From Marinobacter sp. HL-58 (lineage in GTDB: Bacteria; Pseudomonadota; Gammaproteobacteria; Pseudomonadales; Oleiphilaceae), in assembly GCF_001314605.1 (NCBI RefSeq), contig NZ_LIHP01000010.1:62001-126000 (forward strand): a DNA stretch of 64,000 nt, written 5' to 3'. This document shows, piece after piece, positions 19,618-29,517 of this stretch (the first letter of the stretch is position 1; every line of letters starts with the position of its first letter). The notes below the pieces were generated by a model. It had not been told where the DNA came from. It did not search any database and saw only the letters and a list, made by a program, of their open reading frames with translations. A program made the position numbers and the translations under genes.

Positions 19618-19730
19618 GGGCGCTGGCCGGAGGGGCTTTCCAAAAACGTGGAGCGCCAGGGATGGCGCGACCGAGCCCCCCATGGATGGGTTCACGGGCG
19701 TTTTTTGGAAAGCCCCTCCGGCCAGCGCCC
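19618..19730 (-). repeat. Composite two-armed hairpin element, copy 6
   Basis: A 29-bp perfect outer stem (19618-19646 with 19702-19730; GGGCGCTGGCCGGAGGGG then CTTTCCAAAAA). On the minus strand the loop reads ACGCCCGTGAACCCATCC, ATGGGGGGCTCGGTC, then arm 2 GCGCCATCCCTGGCGC. No minus-strand gene ends here. Confidence 0.85.
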
Positions 19731-19794
19731 GACAGCACCAAACATGATATGCGAACTCTCCTGAAACCAGGGGAGTCATCGAAACGGAGCACTT

Positions 19795-20778
19795 TTGAAC
19801 GCCAACGACTCAAGACAATTCGACCTGCACCCGGTGGACCAGCACCGGCTGACCACCCTCTGCGGCCAGTTTGATGAGCACCTGAAGCACATCGAGCGGC
19901 GTATGAACGTGAAGATTGGTCGCCGCGGGCATCATTTCCGGGTGGAGGGTGAAACCGAGCATGTGGCCGCAGCCACGGAGGTTATCCGGCACCTGTACCG
20001 GGAAACCGAGGCCAACGATGATATCTCGCCGGATATGGTTCACCTGTTTATCCGGGAGACCGGTTTCGAGCGGCTGCCGGATGATGTTCCGTACAATGGC
20101 GCGGTCACGGTCATCAAAACGCCGAAGCTGCAGGCCAAGCCCCGGGGCGAGAACCAGCAGAAGTACGTGCACAACATCCGCACCCACGACGTGAACTTTG
20201 GCATTGGCCCGGCCGGTACCGGCAAGACCTGGCTTGCGGTGGCCTGTGCGGTGGAGGCACTGAAAGACGAGCAGGTGAAGCGCATCCTGCTGGTCCGGCC
20301 TGCCGTGGAGGCCGGCGAGAAGCTCGGCTTCCTGCCCGGTGATCTGGCCCAGAAGGTGGATCCCTATCTTCGCCCGCTGTACGACGCCCTTTACGAAATG
20401 CTGGGCTTCGATCATGTCACCCGGCTGATCGAGAAAAGCGTGATCGAGATCGCGCCGCTGGCGTTCATGCGGGGCCGTACCCTCAATAATTCGTTTATCA
20501 TTCTGGACGAAAGCCAGAACACCACCCGTGAGCAGATGAAGATGTTTCTGACGCGGATCGGCTTCGGTTCCACCGCGGTGATTACCGGCGATACCACCCA
20601 GGTGGACCTGCCCCGGGGCCAGAATTCCGGCCTGATCCATGCTGCGGGGGTGCTGAGCAAGGTAGCCGGTATCGGCTTCACACGTTTCGAGGCCCGGGAT
20701 GTGGTCCGTCATCCGCTGGTTCAGCGGATTGTAGAAGCTTATGATTCCCTGGATGATGGGAGTGCCACAGGCCAGTGA
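19795..20778 (+). CDS. phoH: PhoH-like ATPase (YbeZ)
   Basis: 327 residues. An N-terminal KH-like region (about residues 15-70) precedes a PhoH ATPase domain with Walker A FGIGPAGTGKTWLAVACA (about residues 136-152) and Walker B FIILDESQNTT. YbeZ-type PhoH proteins work with the RNase YbeY in RNA metabolism in several bacteria; the biochemical role is only partly known. The start is probably the TTG at 19795, preceded by CGGAG; the first in-frame ATG is about 35 codons later and would cut the conserved N-terminus. The stop overlaps the ybeY start (GTGA). Confidence 0.92.
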   Translation: MNANDSRQFDLHPVDQHRLTTLCGQFDEHLKHIERRMNVKIGRRGHHFRVEGETEHVAAATEVIRHLYRETEANDDISPDMVHLFIRETGFERLPDDVPYNGAVTVIKTPKLQAKPRGENQQKYVHNIRTHDVNFGIGPAGTGKTWLAVACAVEALKDEQVKRILLVRPAVEAGEKLGFLPGDLAQKVDPYLRPLYDALYEMLGFDHVTRLIEKSVIEIAPLAFMRGRTLNNSFIILDESQNTTREQMKMFLTRIGFGSTAVITGDTTQVDLPRGQNSGLIHAAGVLSKVAGIGFTRFEARDVVRHPLVQRIVEAYDSLDDGSATGQ

Positions 20779-21248
20779 GCAAGTTGACAGTGGATTTGCA
20801 GAGGGTCGTTGAGGCCCCGGGTGTACCGGACGACACCGACTTTGAACGCTGGGCACAGGCGGCATGGCAGGGCGAGGATCCGTCCGAAGTGACCATACGT
20901 ATCGTTTCCAGCGATGAGAGTGCCGGGATGAACCGTCAGTATCGCGGGAAATCAGGGCCAACCAATGTCCTGTCCTTCCCATTTGAAGCGCCAGCCGGTA
21001 TAACAGTTCCGTTGGCGGGTGATCTGATTATCTGTGCCCCGGTGGTGGAGAAAGAAGCCACGGAACAGCACAAGACACTGAAGGAACACTGGGCCCATAT
21101 GGTGGTGCACGGCATGTTGCACCTCCAGGGCTACGACCATATAGACAATGATGATGCCGAGGTCATGGAAGCCCTCGAGATCCGGTTGCTCCGGCAACTC
21201 GGGTTCAGCAATCCCTACGAGACAGAGGAAACGGAAACAGACTCATGA
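20775..21248 (+). CDS. ybeY: Endoribonuclease YbeY
   Basis: 157 residues. YbeY is a zinc-dependent endoribonuclease needed for 16S rRNA 3' maturation and ribosome quality control. The zinc motif H-x3-H-x5-H is seen in HGMLHLQGYDH, and the upstream PTNVLSFPFE motif is typical. The start is the GTG at 20775, inside the phoH stop (GTGA); the stop overlaps the corC start (ATGA). The phoH-ybeY-corC-lnt order is the standard gammaproteobacterial operon. Confidence 0.96.
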   Translation: MSKLTVDLQRVVEAPGVPDDTDFERWAQAAWQGEDPSEVTIRIVSSDESAGMNRQYRGKSGPTNVLSFPFEAPAGITVPLAGDLIICAPVVEKEATEQHKTLKEHWAHMVVHGMLHLQGYDHIDNDDAEVMEALEIRLLRQLGFSNPYETEETETDS

Positions 21249-22096
21249 ACGACGATCAGTCGAGTCGCAGTCAGGGCGGCAACAAGTCCTGGCTGGAGCG
21301 TATATCACAGGCCTTCTCCAGCGGGCCTGAGTCCGTTGAGGACGTGCTGGAAATCCTGCGGGACGCCGAGTCCCAGAACATCATCGACACCGATGCCATG
21401 AGCATCATCGAGGGTGCCATGCAGGTGATCGACATGCGGGTGGATGAGATCATGATCCCCCGCTCCCAGATGGTCACCGTCAAGGCATCCCAGGACCCGA
21501 AAGAATTCCTGGGCGAAATCATCTCCTCTGCCCACAGCCGGTTTCCGGTTATCGGCGACAGCCAGGACGATGTAATTGGCGTGCTGCTCGCCAAGGATCT
21601 GCTCCCCCTGGCCCTGAACAATGACCTCAACTGGAACCGCATCCGGGAGATTCTGCGTCCGCCCACGTTTGTGCCGGAAAGCAAGCGTCTCAACCAGTTG
21701 CTGAAAGAATTCAAGGAAACCCGCAATCACATGGCCATCGTGGTGGATGAGTATGGTGGCACCGCTGGCCTGATTACCATTGAGGATGTGCTGGAACAGA
21801 TCGTGGGCGAGATTGAAGACGAGCACGATTTCGACGAGGAAACCCATATCAAGGCCCGGGGTGACGGTACCTACGCCGTCAAGGCAGTAACACCGGTGGA
21901 CGATTTCAACGAATTCTTTGAAACCGAACTGGACGAGGAAGAGTTCGACACCATCGGTGGTGTGGTGCTCAAGGAGTTCGGCCACCTGCCCAGACGGGGC
22001 GAATCCGTGGAGTTTGGCGGCTTGCAGTTTACCATCGCCAATGCCGATAACCGTGTCATCCGTCTGTTGCAGGTAACCCGCGGCGATGACCAGTAG
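21245..22096 (+). CDS. corC: CorC/YbeX family CBS-domain transporter-associated protein
   Basis: 283 residues without membrane segments. Two CBS domains follow an N-terminal acidic region: [16 protein letters not shown] to [20 protein letters not shown], then [19 protein letters not shown] and [17 protein letters not shown] CorC_HlyC domain (about residues 200-280) ends the protein. CorC was linked to magnesium/cobalt efflux; YbeX has more recently been tied to ribosome metabolism in E. coli. Start and stop overlap ybeY (4 nt) and lnt (11 nt). Confidence 0.93.
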   Translation: MNDDQSSRSQGGNKSWLERISQAFSSGPESVEDVLEILRDAESQNIIDTDAMSIIEGAMQVIDMRVDEIMIPRSQMVTVKASQDPKEFLGEIISSAHSRFPVIGDSQDDVIGVLLAKDLLPLALNNDLNWNRIREILRPPTFVPESKRLNQLLKEFKETRNHMAIVVDEYGGTAGLITIEDVLEQIVGEIEDEHDFDEETHIKARGDGTYAVKAVTPVDDFNEFFETELDEEEFDTIGGVVLKEFGHLPRRGESVEFGGLQFTIANADNRVIRLLQVTRGDDQ

Positions 22097-23636
22097 CACC
22101 ACAACCGGTAACACCCTGCCCACATCGATCCTTTCAGAACAGCCCTGGTTGCGGGCCGTGGCTCTGCTGGTTGCCGGCGCCATGCAGACCCTGACCTTCT
22201 CGCCATTCAACTGGTGGTGGCTGGGGCCGTTGTCCATCGCCCTGATACTGCTGTGCTGCCTGCCGCTTGCACCAAAAAAGCTGTTCCGGTCAGGCTGGCT
22301 CGTGGGGCTGGGCTTGTTCGGGACCGGCGCCAGCTGGGTCTATATCAGTATCAGTGAACACGGCAATACGTCGGTACCACTGGCCATTGTTCTCACCATT
22401 ATTTTTGTGGCGGGACTGGCGCTGTTCCATGGCCTGGCATTCTGGGCCTGGGGCAAGCTGGCCAAAGACAGTGCCGTCAGGCGCCTGTTACTGTTTCCGG
22501 CGGTCTGGATACTGGCAGACTGGGTTCGGGGCTGGTTGCTGACAGGTTTCCCCTGGCTCTACCTGGGTACGGCACACGTGGACGGCCCCCTGGGCGGATT
22601 TGCGCCTGTGGTGGGGGTTCATGGAGTGACTTTCTGGGTCCTTGCCACCGGGGTCGCGATGATCGCCTGTTGGTGGTTGGCCAGAAACACACGCTTTACC
22701 AGCGCTGCCATCGTCGCGGTCGTGGCTCTCCTGCCCTGGATCACCGGCCCGGCGGCCTCCGGCGCAAACTGGACCACGCTTGACGAGGAACCCACCACCT
22801 TTGCCTCCATGCAGGGCAATATTCCCCAGCAGATCAAGTGGGATCCCGATTTCCTCCGGGACCAGATTGTCGCCTATCTGGATCTGACGGAAGATCACTG
22901 GAACACTGACCTGATCCTGTGGCCTGAAACCGCCATCCCCATCCCCCAGGATCAGGCCGGAAAGGTGATTGACCGCATTGGTGAAGAGCTCGGTGATAAC
23001 AGTACTTTGATTACCGGCATTCCCTGGTATGGCTTCAGTGACCGCATTGAAGACTTCACTTTTCACAACAGCATCATGGCCATAGGCAATGGTGACGGCA
23101 TCTACCATAAACAGAAACTGGTGCCTTTTGGCGAGTACGTACCACTGCAGCAATGGCTCCGGGGCCTGATCGGTTTCTTTGACCTGCCCATGTCCAGCTT
23201 CAGCCGAGGCCCCTCCAACCAGGCACCTCTTGATGCCAACGGCACCAACATCATGCCTTTCATCTGCTATGAAGTGGCTTATCCGGATTTCGTGGCCACG
23301 AACGCCCGCGACTCCGGCCTGCTACTGACCATCAGCAACGACGGCTGGTTCGGCGACTCCATCGGGCCGTTGCAGCACCTGCAGATCGCCCGCATGCGGG
23401 CACTGGAAACCGGCCGATACATGCTGCGGGGCACCAACAACGGTGTCACCGCCATCATCGATCACAAGGGCCAGCTCCGGGAAACCATTCCCCAGTTCGA
23501 GCGTGCGGTGCTTACGGGTGAGGTCCATGCGGCCGAAGGAAGCACGCCATACATGCAGTCCGGCTCGTGGCCGGTGCTGACGCTGGCGGCCATCCTTATT
23601 GTGTTTGTTCGGGAGCGTGTGATTCCCAGGAACTGA
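22086..23636 (+). CDS. lnt: Apolipoprotein N-acyltransferase
   Basis: 516 residues. Lnt adds the third acyl chain to the N-terminal cysteine of lipoproteins, in the periplasmic leaflet of the inner membrane. About seven hydrophobic segments fill roughly residues 15-225 (for example FGTGASWVYISISEHG between two of them). The nitrilase domain follows with the triad Glu (LWPETAIPIP), Lys (YHKQKLVPFGEYVP) and Cys (PFICYEVAYPDF). A final membrane segment (VLTLAAILIVFV) ends it. Its clients in this window include LptE. A GC-rich simple hairpin follows 38 nt after the stop. Confidence 0.96.
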   Translation: MTSSTTTGNTLPTSILSEQPWLRAVALLVAGAMQTLTFSPFNWWWLGPLSIALILLCCLPLAPKKLFRSGWLVGLGLFGTGASWVYISISEHGNTSVPLAIVLTIIFVAGLALFHGLAFWAWGKLAKDSAVRRLLLFPAVWILADWVRGWLLTGFPWLYLGTAHVDGPLGGFAPVVGVHGVTFWVLATGVAMIACWWLARNTRFTSAAIVAVVALLPWITGPAASGANWTTLDEEPTTFASMQGNIPQQIKWDPDFLRDQIVAYLDLTEDHWNTDLILWPETAIPIPQDQAGKVIDRIGEELGDNSTLITGIPWYGFSDRIEDFTFHNSIMAIGNGDGIYHKQKLVPFGEYVPLQQWLRGLIGFFDLPMSSFSRGPSNQAPLDANGTNIMPFICYEVAYPDFVATNARDSGLLLTISNDGWFGDSIGPLQHLQIARMRALETGRYMLRGTNNGVTAIIDHKGQLRETIPQFERAVLTGEVHAAEGSTPYMQSGSWPVLTLAAILIVFVRERVIPRN

Positions 23637-23674
23637 TCCCGGTTATCGTCCGGGTAGACTGGAGGTGAGTGCCT

Positions 23675-23706
23675 GGCCATGGGGTGGGGGTTCCCACCCC
23701 ATGGCC
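23675..23706 (+). terminator. GC-rich hairpin after lnt
   Basis: GGCCATGGGGTGGG pairs perfectly with CCCACCCCATGGCC around GGTT (14 bp). No T run follows, so termination is uncertain. It has no inner arms, unlike the composite family. Confidence 0.5.
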
Positions 23707-23729
23707 GCTCTGGCTCGGTACTGAACTCC

Positions 23730-23836
23730 GTAGGTCGGATTAGCGAAGCGTAATCTGACAGATGGTGTCCCGTCTCTGGCTGGGTGTCGGATTACGACTT
23801 CGTCTAATCCGACCTACGCCAACTAATCCGACCTAC
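23730..23836. repeat. REPIN plus a REP fragment
   Basis: Unit 1 (23730-23760): GTAGGTCGGATTA, GCGAAGC, GTAATCTGACA, with one mismatch. Unit 2, inverted (23785-23818): TGTCGGATTACGAC, TTCG, TCTAATCCGACCTACG. A third piece, CTAATCCGACCTAC (23823-23836), is a half REP. It lies between the convergent ends of lnt and the zinc-ribbon gene. Confidence 0.8.
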
Positions 23837-23844
23837 AGCTACGC

Positions 23845-24393
23845 CTACTCCGATTTCCGGGGCCAACGGCTGGTGACCCGTTCGTAGTAATGGGATCCAC
23901 AGGCGTCGCAGGGTTCCAGGTGGCTGGTTGCCGTCAGGCAACGCATGTGGCCGCAGTTGAGGCACTTGAACATGCCGGCGGTGGCCACTTCGCCACTGAT
24001 GTACTGGCTGGCCTCATGGTTTTCAAGTTTCTGGTTCAGCTCCAGGGTATCGAGCCTGGTCTTGTCCGCCACCGAGAACAGCATGTCCGCCAGCTGGTGT
24101 TCCAGCAGCGAGATATCCAGTTGCAACCATTCCTTCAGGCCTTCGCCGGTCTCCTCCACGAAGTGCAGCAGGTGCTCAAGGTCCCGTTGGAGGTAGGCAC
24201 CCAGCAGGTCTGCCTCCTCGCGGGTCATTTCTTCCAGTTCGTACTCGAACTCTACCGCCCGTTCAATTTCTTCCTGCAGGGTATCGCGGGTGGTTTCCTG
24301 CATTTCACTGAGCCGGGCCTGAACCCTTTCCAGCATTCGGTCATACGCTTCAAGGGCTTTGCCTGAGAGGTGATTGCGTTCTGGTTCGGTCAT
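23845..24393 (-). CDS. Zinc ribbon-containing protein (DUF1451, YbeL-like)
   Basis: 182 residues. Residues 1-135 are highly charged and predicted helical, with coiled-coil character (LEAYDRMLERVQARLSEMQE, EEIERAVEFEYELEEMTREE). The C-terminus is a zinc ribbon with two CxxC pairs (CLNCGHM and CDACGSHYY). It matches the DUF1451/YbeL family, which has no firm function. E. coli ybeL also lies near leuS, lptE and holA, so the neighbourhood supports the family. It is convergent with lnt and divergent from leuS. Confidence 0.85.
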   Translation of the reverse strand: MTEPERNHLSGKALEAYDRMLERVQARLSEMQETTRDTLQEEIERAVEFEYELEEMTREEADLLGAYLQRDLEHLLHFVEETGEGLKEWLQLDISLLEHQLADMLFSVADKTRLDTLELNQKLENHEASQYISGEVATAGMFKCLNCGHMRCLTATSHLEPCDACGSHYYERVTSRWPRKSE

Positions 24394-24419
24394 GGCCGCT
24401 CCCTATGGTGTACGGTGAT

Positions 24420-24515
24420 AGTGGGGATAGCTGATCAGGGCACGCTGTGAATACGTCCATGTACGCTTGACAAAAACATCCCTGTTTTTGACATCCCTGA
24501 TCAGCTATCCCCACT
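24420..24515 (+). repeat. Composite two-armed hairpin element, copy 7
   Basis: A 21-bp perfect outer stem (24420-24440 with 24495-24515; AGTGGGGATAGCTGATCAGGG). The loop carries ACGCTGTGAATACGTCC, ATGTACGCTTGAC, then arm 2 CAAAAACATCCCTGTTTTTG. Here the A/T tract is in arm 2, whereas in copies 1-6 it is at the inner end of the outer stem. Confidence 0.85.
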
Positions 24516-24563
24516 CTCCCCTATACCTGACTGTTTTGAAAACCTGCTACAAGAGTCCGGGCG

Positions 24564-24659
24564 GGCAGGTACGGGTGACCGGGACCGTAAAAAACATGGA
24601 TGTTTTTTACGAGCCTACAGGGACGTATTCACGGCGTGTCCCGGTCACCCGTACCTGCC
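24564..24659 (-). repeat. Composite two-armed hairpin element, copy 8
   Basis: A 22-bp perfect outer stem (24564-24585 with 24638-24659; GGCAGGTACGGGTG then ACCGGGAC). On the minus strand the 52-nt loop reads ACGCCGTGAATACGTCC, CTGTAGGCTC, then arm 2 AAAAAACATCCATGTTTTTT flanked by GT and AC. Confidence 0.85.
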
Positions 24660-24761
24660 TGCCTTCACCACTAAGTCTGGCACAGGATGGAAAAATTGGC
24701 AGACTACCTGTTAAGCCTTGTGTGCGTTAGAATGTCCGGCCGCTTCGCACATCTTTTCTGA

Positions 24762-27374
<2,613 letters not shown>

Positions 27375-27375
27375 T

Positions 27376-27963
27376 ATGAAAACGGCGGCGGGCTCCCTGT
27401 TTCGTCCCCTGGTGGCGGTGATCCTGTCCCTGCTGATGGCGGGGTGCGGGTTTCAGCTAAGAGGTGCTCCGCCAGTGTCGTCAGCGCTGCAGCCACTGGC
27501 TGTGGACTGTTCGGAAAATGTTCCGGGGCAACTGTGCGACGCCGTGCAGGAACAACTGGAGCTGGGCCGAATTCAGCTGAAGCCCGTTGAAGAAGCGGAT
27601 TACGTGCTCAGGATTGGTAATTTCCGCCAGGAACGCCGGGCCAGCGCCATTACTTTGCGAGCAGCGGCAGCGGAATATACACTGAGGCATTCGGTGGATA
27701 TCGAAGTGATCACCGCCGACAGGATTCCCCTCATAGAACCGACCGACCTCAACAGCAGTGAAACCTTCCGTTACGATGAATCCAACGTGCTTGCCAAGCA
27801 GCGGGAAGAAGACGCCCTGAGAGAACAGCTCCATGATCGCCTGGCACAACAGATCATCTTCCGCCTGGCCCCGCTCACCGAAGAACGCATAGAACGATTC
27901 AGGCAGGAAGCGGAAGAATCCCGGGAAGAGTCGCGTAAAGAAGACTCTGAGCCGTCGTCATGA
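27376..27963 (+). CDS. lptE: LPS-assembly lipoprotein LptE
   Basis: 195 residues. LptE plugs the LptD barrel in the outer membrane and helps insert lipopolysaccharide. A lipoprotein signal peptide ends in the lipobox LLMAGC (Cys about residue 25), followed by GFQLRG, typical of LptE. The body fits the LptE fold (PF04390), with a charged C-terminal tail (ERFRQEAEESREESRKED). The ATG at 27376 comes directly after the leuS stop, and the stop overlaps the holA start (ATGA). leuS-lptE-holA is the standard gammaproteobacterial order. Confidence 0.95.
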   Translation: MKTAAGSLFRPLVAVILSLLMAGCGFQLRGAPPVSSALQPLAVDCSENVPGQLCDAVQEQLELGRIQLKPVEEADYVLRIGNFRQERRASAITLRAAAAEYTLRHSVDIEVITADRIPLIEPTDLNSSETFRYDESNVLAKQREEDALREQLHDRLAQQIIFRLAPLTEERIERFRQEAEESREESRKEDSEPSS

Positions 27964-28967
27964 AGACACAACCCCATCAGCTACCCCAACTGCTGCAGAA
28001 AGGCCTTTCCCCGGTCTATCTGATATCCGGTGACGAACCACTGCTGGTTCAGGAATGCTGCGACCAGATTCGCGCAGCCGCCCGCGAGGCAGGCTTTGAA
28101 GACCGGATTACCTTTCACGCGGATCAGCAGCTGGACTGGAACAGTGTCGGCGAGGAGTTTGGCGCGCTTTCCCTGTTCGCTGAAAAACGCCGCATCGAGA
28201 TACGGCTTCCCACGGGCAAGCTCGGTGATGGCCGCAGTGTCCTGGAAACCGTGCTGCAGAATCCACCGGAAGACATCATCCTGTTGCTGATCAGCGCCCG
28301 CCTGGACGCGGCGGAAACCCGCCGCAAGTGGTACAAGGAGCTACAGAACAAAGGTGTGCATGTGCCGGTCTGGCCCATTGATGCGGACAAGTTTCCGGGA
28401 TGGCTGCAGCAACGTGCCCGTAACCAGGGGCTGAGCCTGACCCGTGGTGCCCTGGATATCCTTGCCGAGCGGCTGGAAGGCAATCTGCTGGCAGCCAGCC
28501 AGGAGCTGGATCGTCTGGCACTGCTGGGTTCCGGCACCACTATCGATGAGGAAACCGTGGAACAGGCGGTTCAGGACAGCTCCCGGTTTAACGGCTTTGA
28601 ACTGGTCACGGAACTGCTTGCCGGCAGGGCGGCCCATGCAAGAAAAATCATCGGTGTGCTGCAGCAGGAAGGCGAAAACCCGCTGGGCCTTCTGACTGTA
28701 CTGTCCCGGGACCTGAACCTGACCATGGAACTGAACAGCGCATCAGCCAGGCGGGAAAACACCACCGGTTTCCTGAAAAAACGGGGAGTTTTCCAGCCCC
28801 AGCGTGCCCGGGCCGTGGAACAGGCGGCCAGACGGCTGAGCCGTCGCCAGCTGCTGACTGCCCTGGAACTTTGCAGCGCCACCGACCGTGCCGCCAAGGG
28901 CTTCGACAGCCTGTCGCCCTGGCATCACCTGCAGGACATGATCACCCTGCTTGCCCGCCCGGCCTGA
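27960..28967 (+). CDS. holA: DNA polymerase III subunit delta
   Basis: 335 residues. HolA is the delta subunit of the clamp loader and opens the beta sliding clamp. The N-terminal pattern LSPVYLISGDEPLLVQECCD is typical, with a degenerate AAA+ fold lacking a working P-loop. The middle contains FPGWLQQRARNQGLSLTRGA and LEGNLLAASQELDRLALL, and the C-terminal collar domain ends at KGFDSLSPWHHLQDMITLLA. It overlaps lptE by 4 nt. Length fits the family. Confidence 0.95.
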   Translation: MKTQPHQLPQLLQKGLSPVYLISGDEPLLVQECCDQIRAAAREAGFEDRITFHADQQLDWNSVGEEFGALSLFAEKRRIEIRLPTGKLGDGRSVLETVLQNPPEDIILLLISARLDAAETRRKWYKELQNKGVHVPVWPIDADKFPGWLQQRARNQGLSLTRGALDILAERLEGNLLAASQELDRLALLGSGTTIDEETVEQAVQDSSRFNGFELVTELLAGRAAHARKIIGVLQQEGENPLGLLTVLSRDLNLTMELNSASARRENTTGFLKKRGVFQPQRARAVEQAARRLSRRQLLTALELCSATDRAAKGFDSLSPWHHLQDMITLLARPA

Positions 28968-29066
28968 TCCATATCAAATCGTTTTCAATCCCCTGCTTTG
29001 CCACTTGACAGTTTTTCAGCTTCGGGAGCATGGTATAGCTGTCAACCATCAAAGGAGGTGTCTGAT

Positions 29067-29330
29067 ATGAGTTTCCAGGATGAACTTAAACAGTTGTCAG
29101 AAAAGATAAAACAGTATCGTGATGAAGCCCGTGTCCAGATGCATCTGGCCAGGGAAGACGTCAAGGACGAGTGGGATGATCTTGAAAAGGACTGGGAGCG
29201 GTTTCGCAACAAGCTCGATGGAGTTCTGCATGATTCCGAAGACGCAACCAAAGAAGCACGTCAGACTGCCCAGAAGCTTGGTGAAGACCTGAAGTCGGGC
29301 TACCAGAATATCCGTAGCCGATTGAAATAA
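29067..29330 (+). CDS. Small charged helical protein, function unknown
   Basis: 87 residues, nearly all charged or polar and predicted helical, with heptad-like spacing (DELKQLSEKIKQYRDEARVQ; WDDLEKDWERFRNKLDGVL). No signal peptide, cysteine or membrane segment. I do not recognise a named family. A strong AGGAGGTG (29052-29059) sets the start. Upstream, TTGACAG (29005-29011) and CTGTCAA (29039-29045) form an inverted repeat over a TGGTATAGC extended -10-like sequence, so it probably has its own promoter. A perfect hairpin terminator follows 39 nt after the stop. Confidence 0.75.
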   Translation: MSFQDELKQLSEKIKQYRDEARVQMHLAREDVKDEWDDLEKDWERFRNKLDGVLHDSEDATKEARQTAQKLGEDLKSGYQNIRSRLK

Positions 29331-29333
29331 AGT

Positions 29334-29347
29334 GTTAACCGGTTAAC
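29334..29347. other. 14-bp perfect palindrome after the small helical gene
   Basis: GTTAACCGGTTAAC begins 3 nt after the stop at 29330. It may be part of the 3' end or an operator for the downstream gene; nothing else supports either. Confidence 0.35.
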
Positions 29348-29369
29348 AGAATTCTACAAATACCCACCA

Positions 29370-29395
29370 AGAGGCTCTTTTCCGCAAGAGCCTCT
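29370..29395 (+). terminator. Hairpin between the small helical gene and endA-like gene
   Basis: AGAGGCTCTT (29370-29379) pairs perfectly with AAGAGCCTCT (29386-29395) around TTCCGC. There is no T run after it, so it may be a weak or factor-assisted terminator. Confidence 0.5.
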
Positions 29396-29517
29396 GTGCC
29401 ATACTTCTCATTATAAGTGAATGAAGCGTCATTTTTCTGTCTGGTACGGCCGCCGTTGTTTCATTCATGGCCCCATCAGCCAGTGCGCTTCTGAGCACTG
29501 AGAGGTATAAATGGCCT

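Larger units (their letters stand above)
19300..19794. other. miaB/phoH intergenic region packed with repeats
   Basis: 495 nt without a gene, the longest such stretch in the window. Order: forward composite hairpin (19336-19441), REPIN (19484-19579), inverted composite hairpin (19618-19730), then a short unique stretch before phoH. The order is the same as in the gatB/rimO gap, yet here both genes run forward. Confidence 0.7.

Noticed and set aside
29005..29010. TTGACA as a normal -35 for the small helical protein gene
   Set aside because: A -10 at 17-nt spacing would read GCATGG. The better TATAGC is 23 nt away, so only an extended -10 promoter is plausible.
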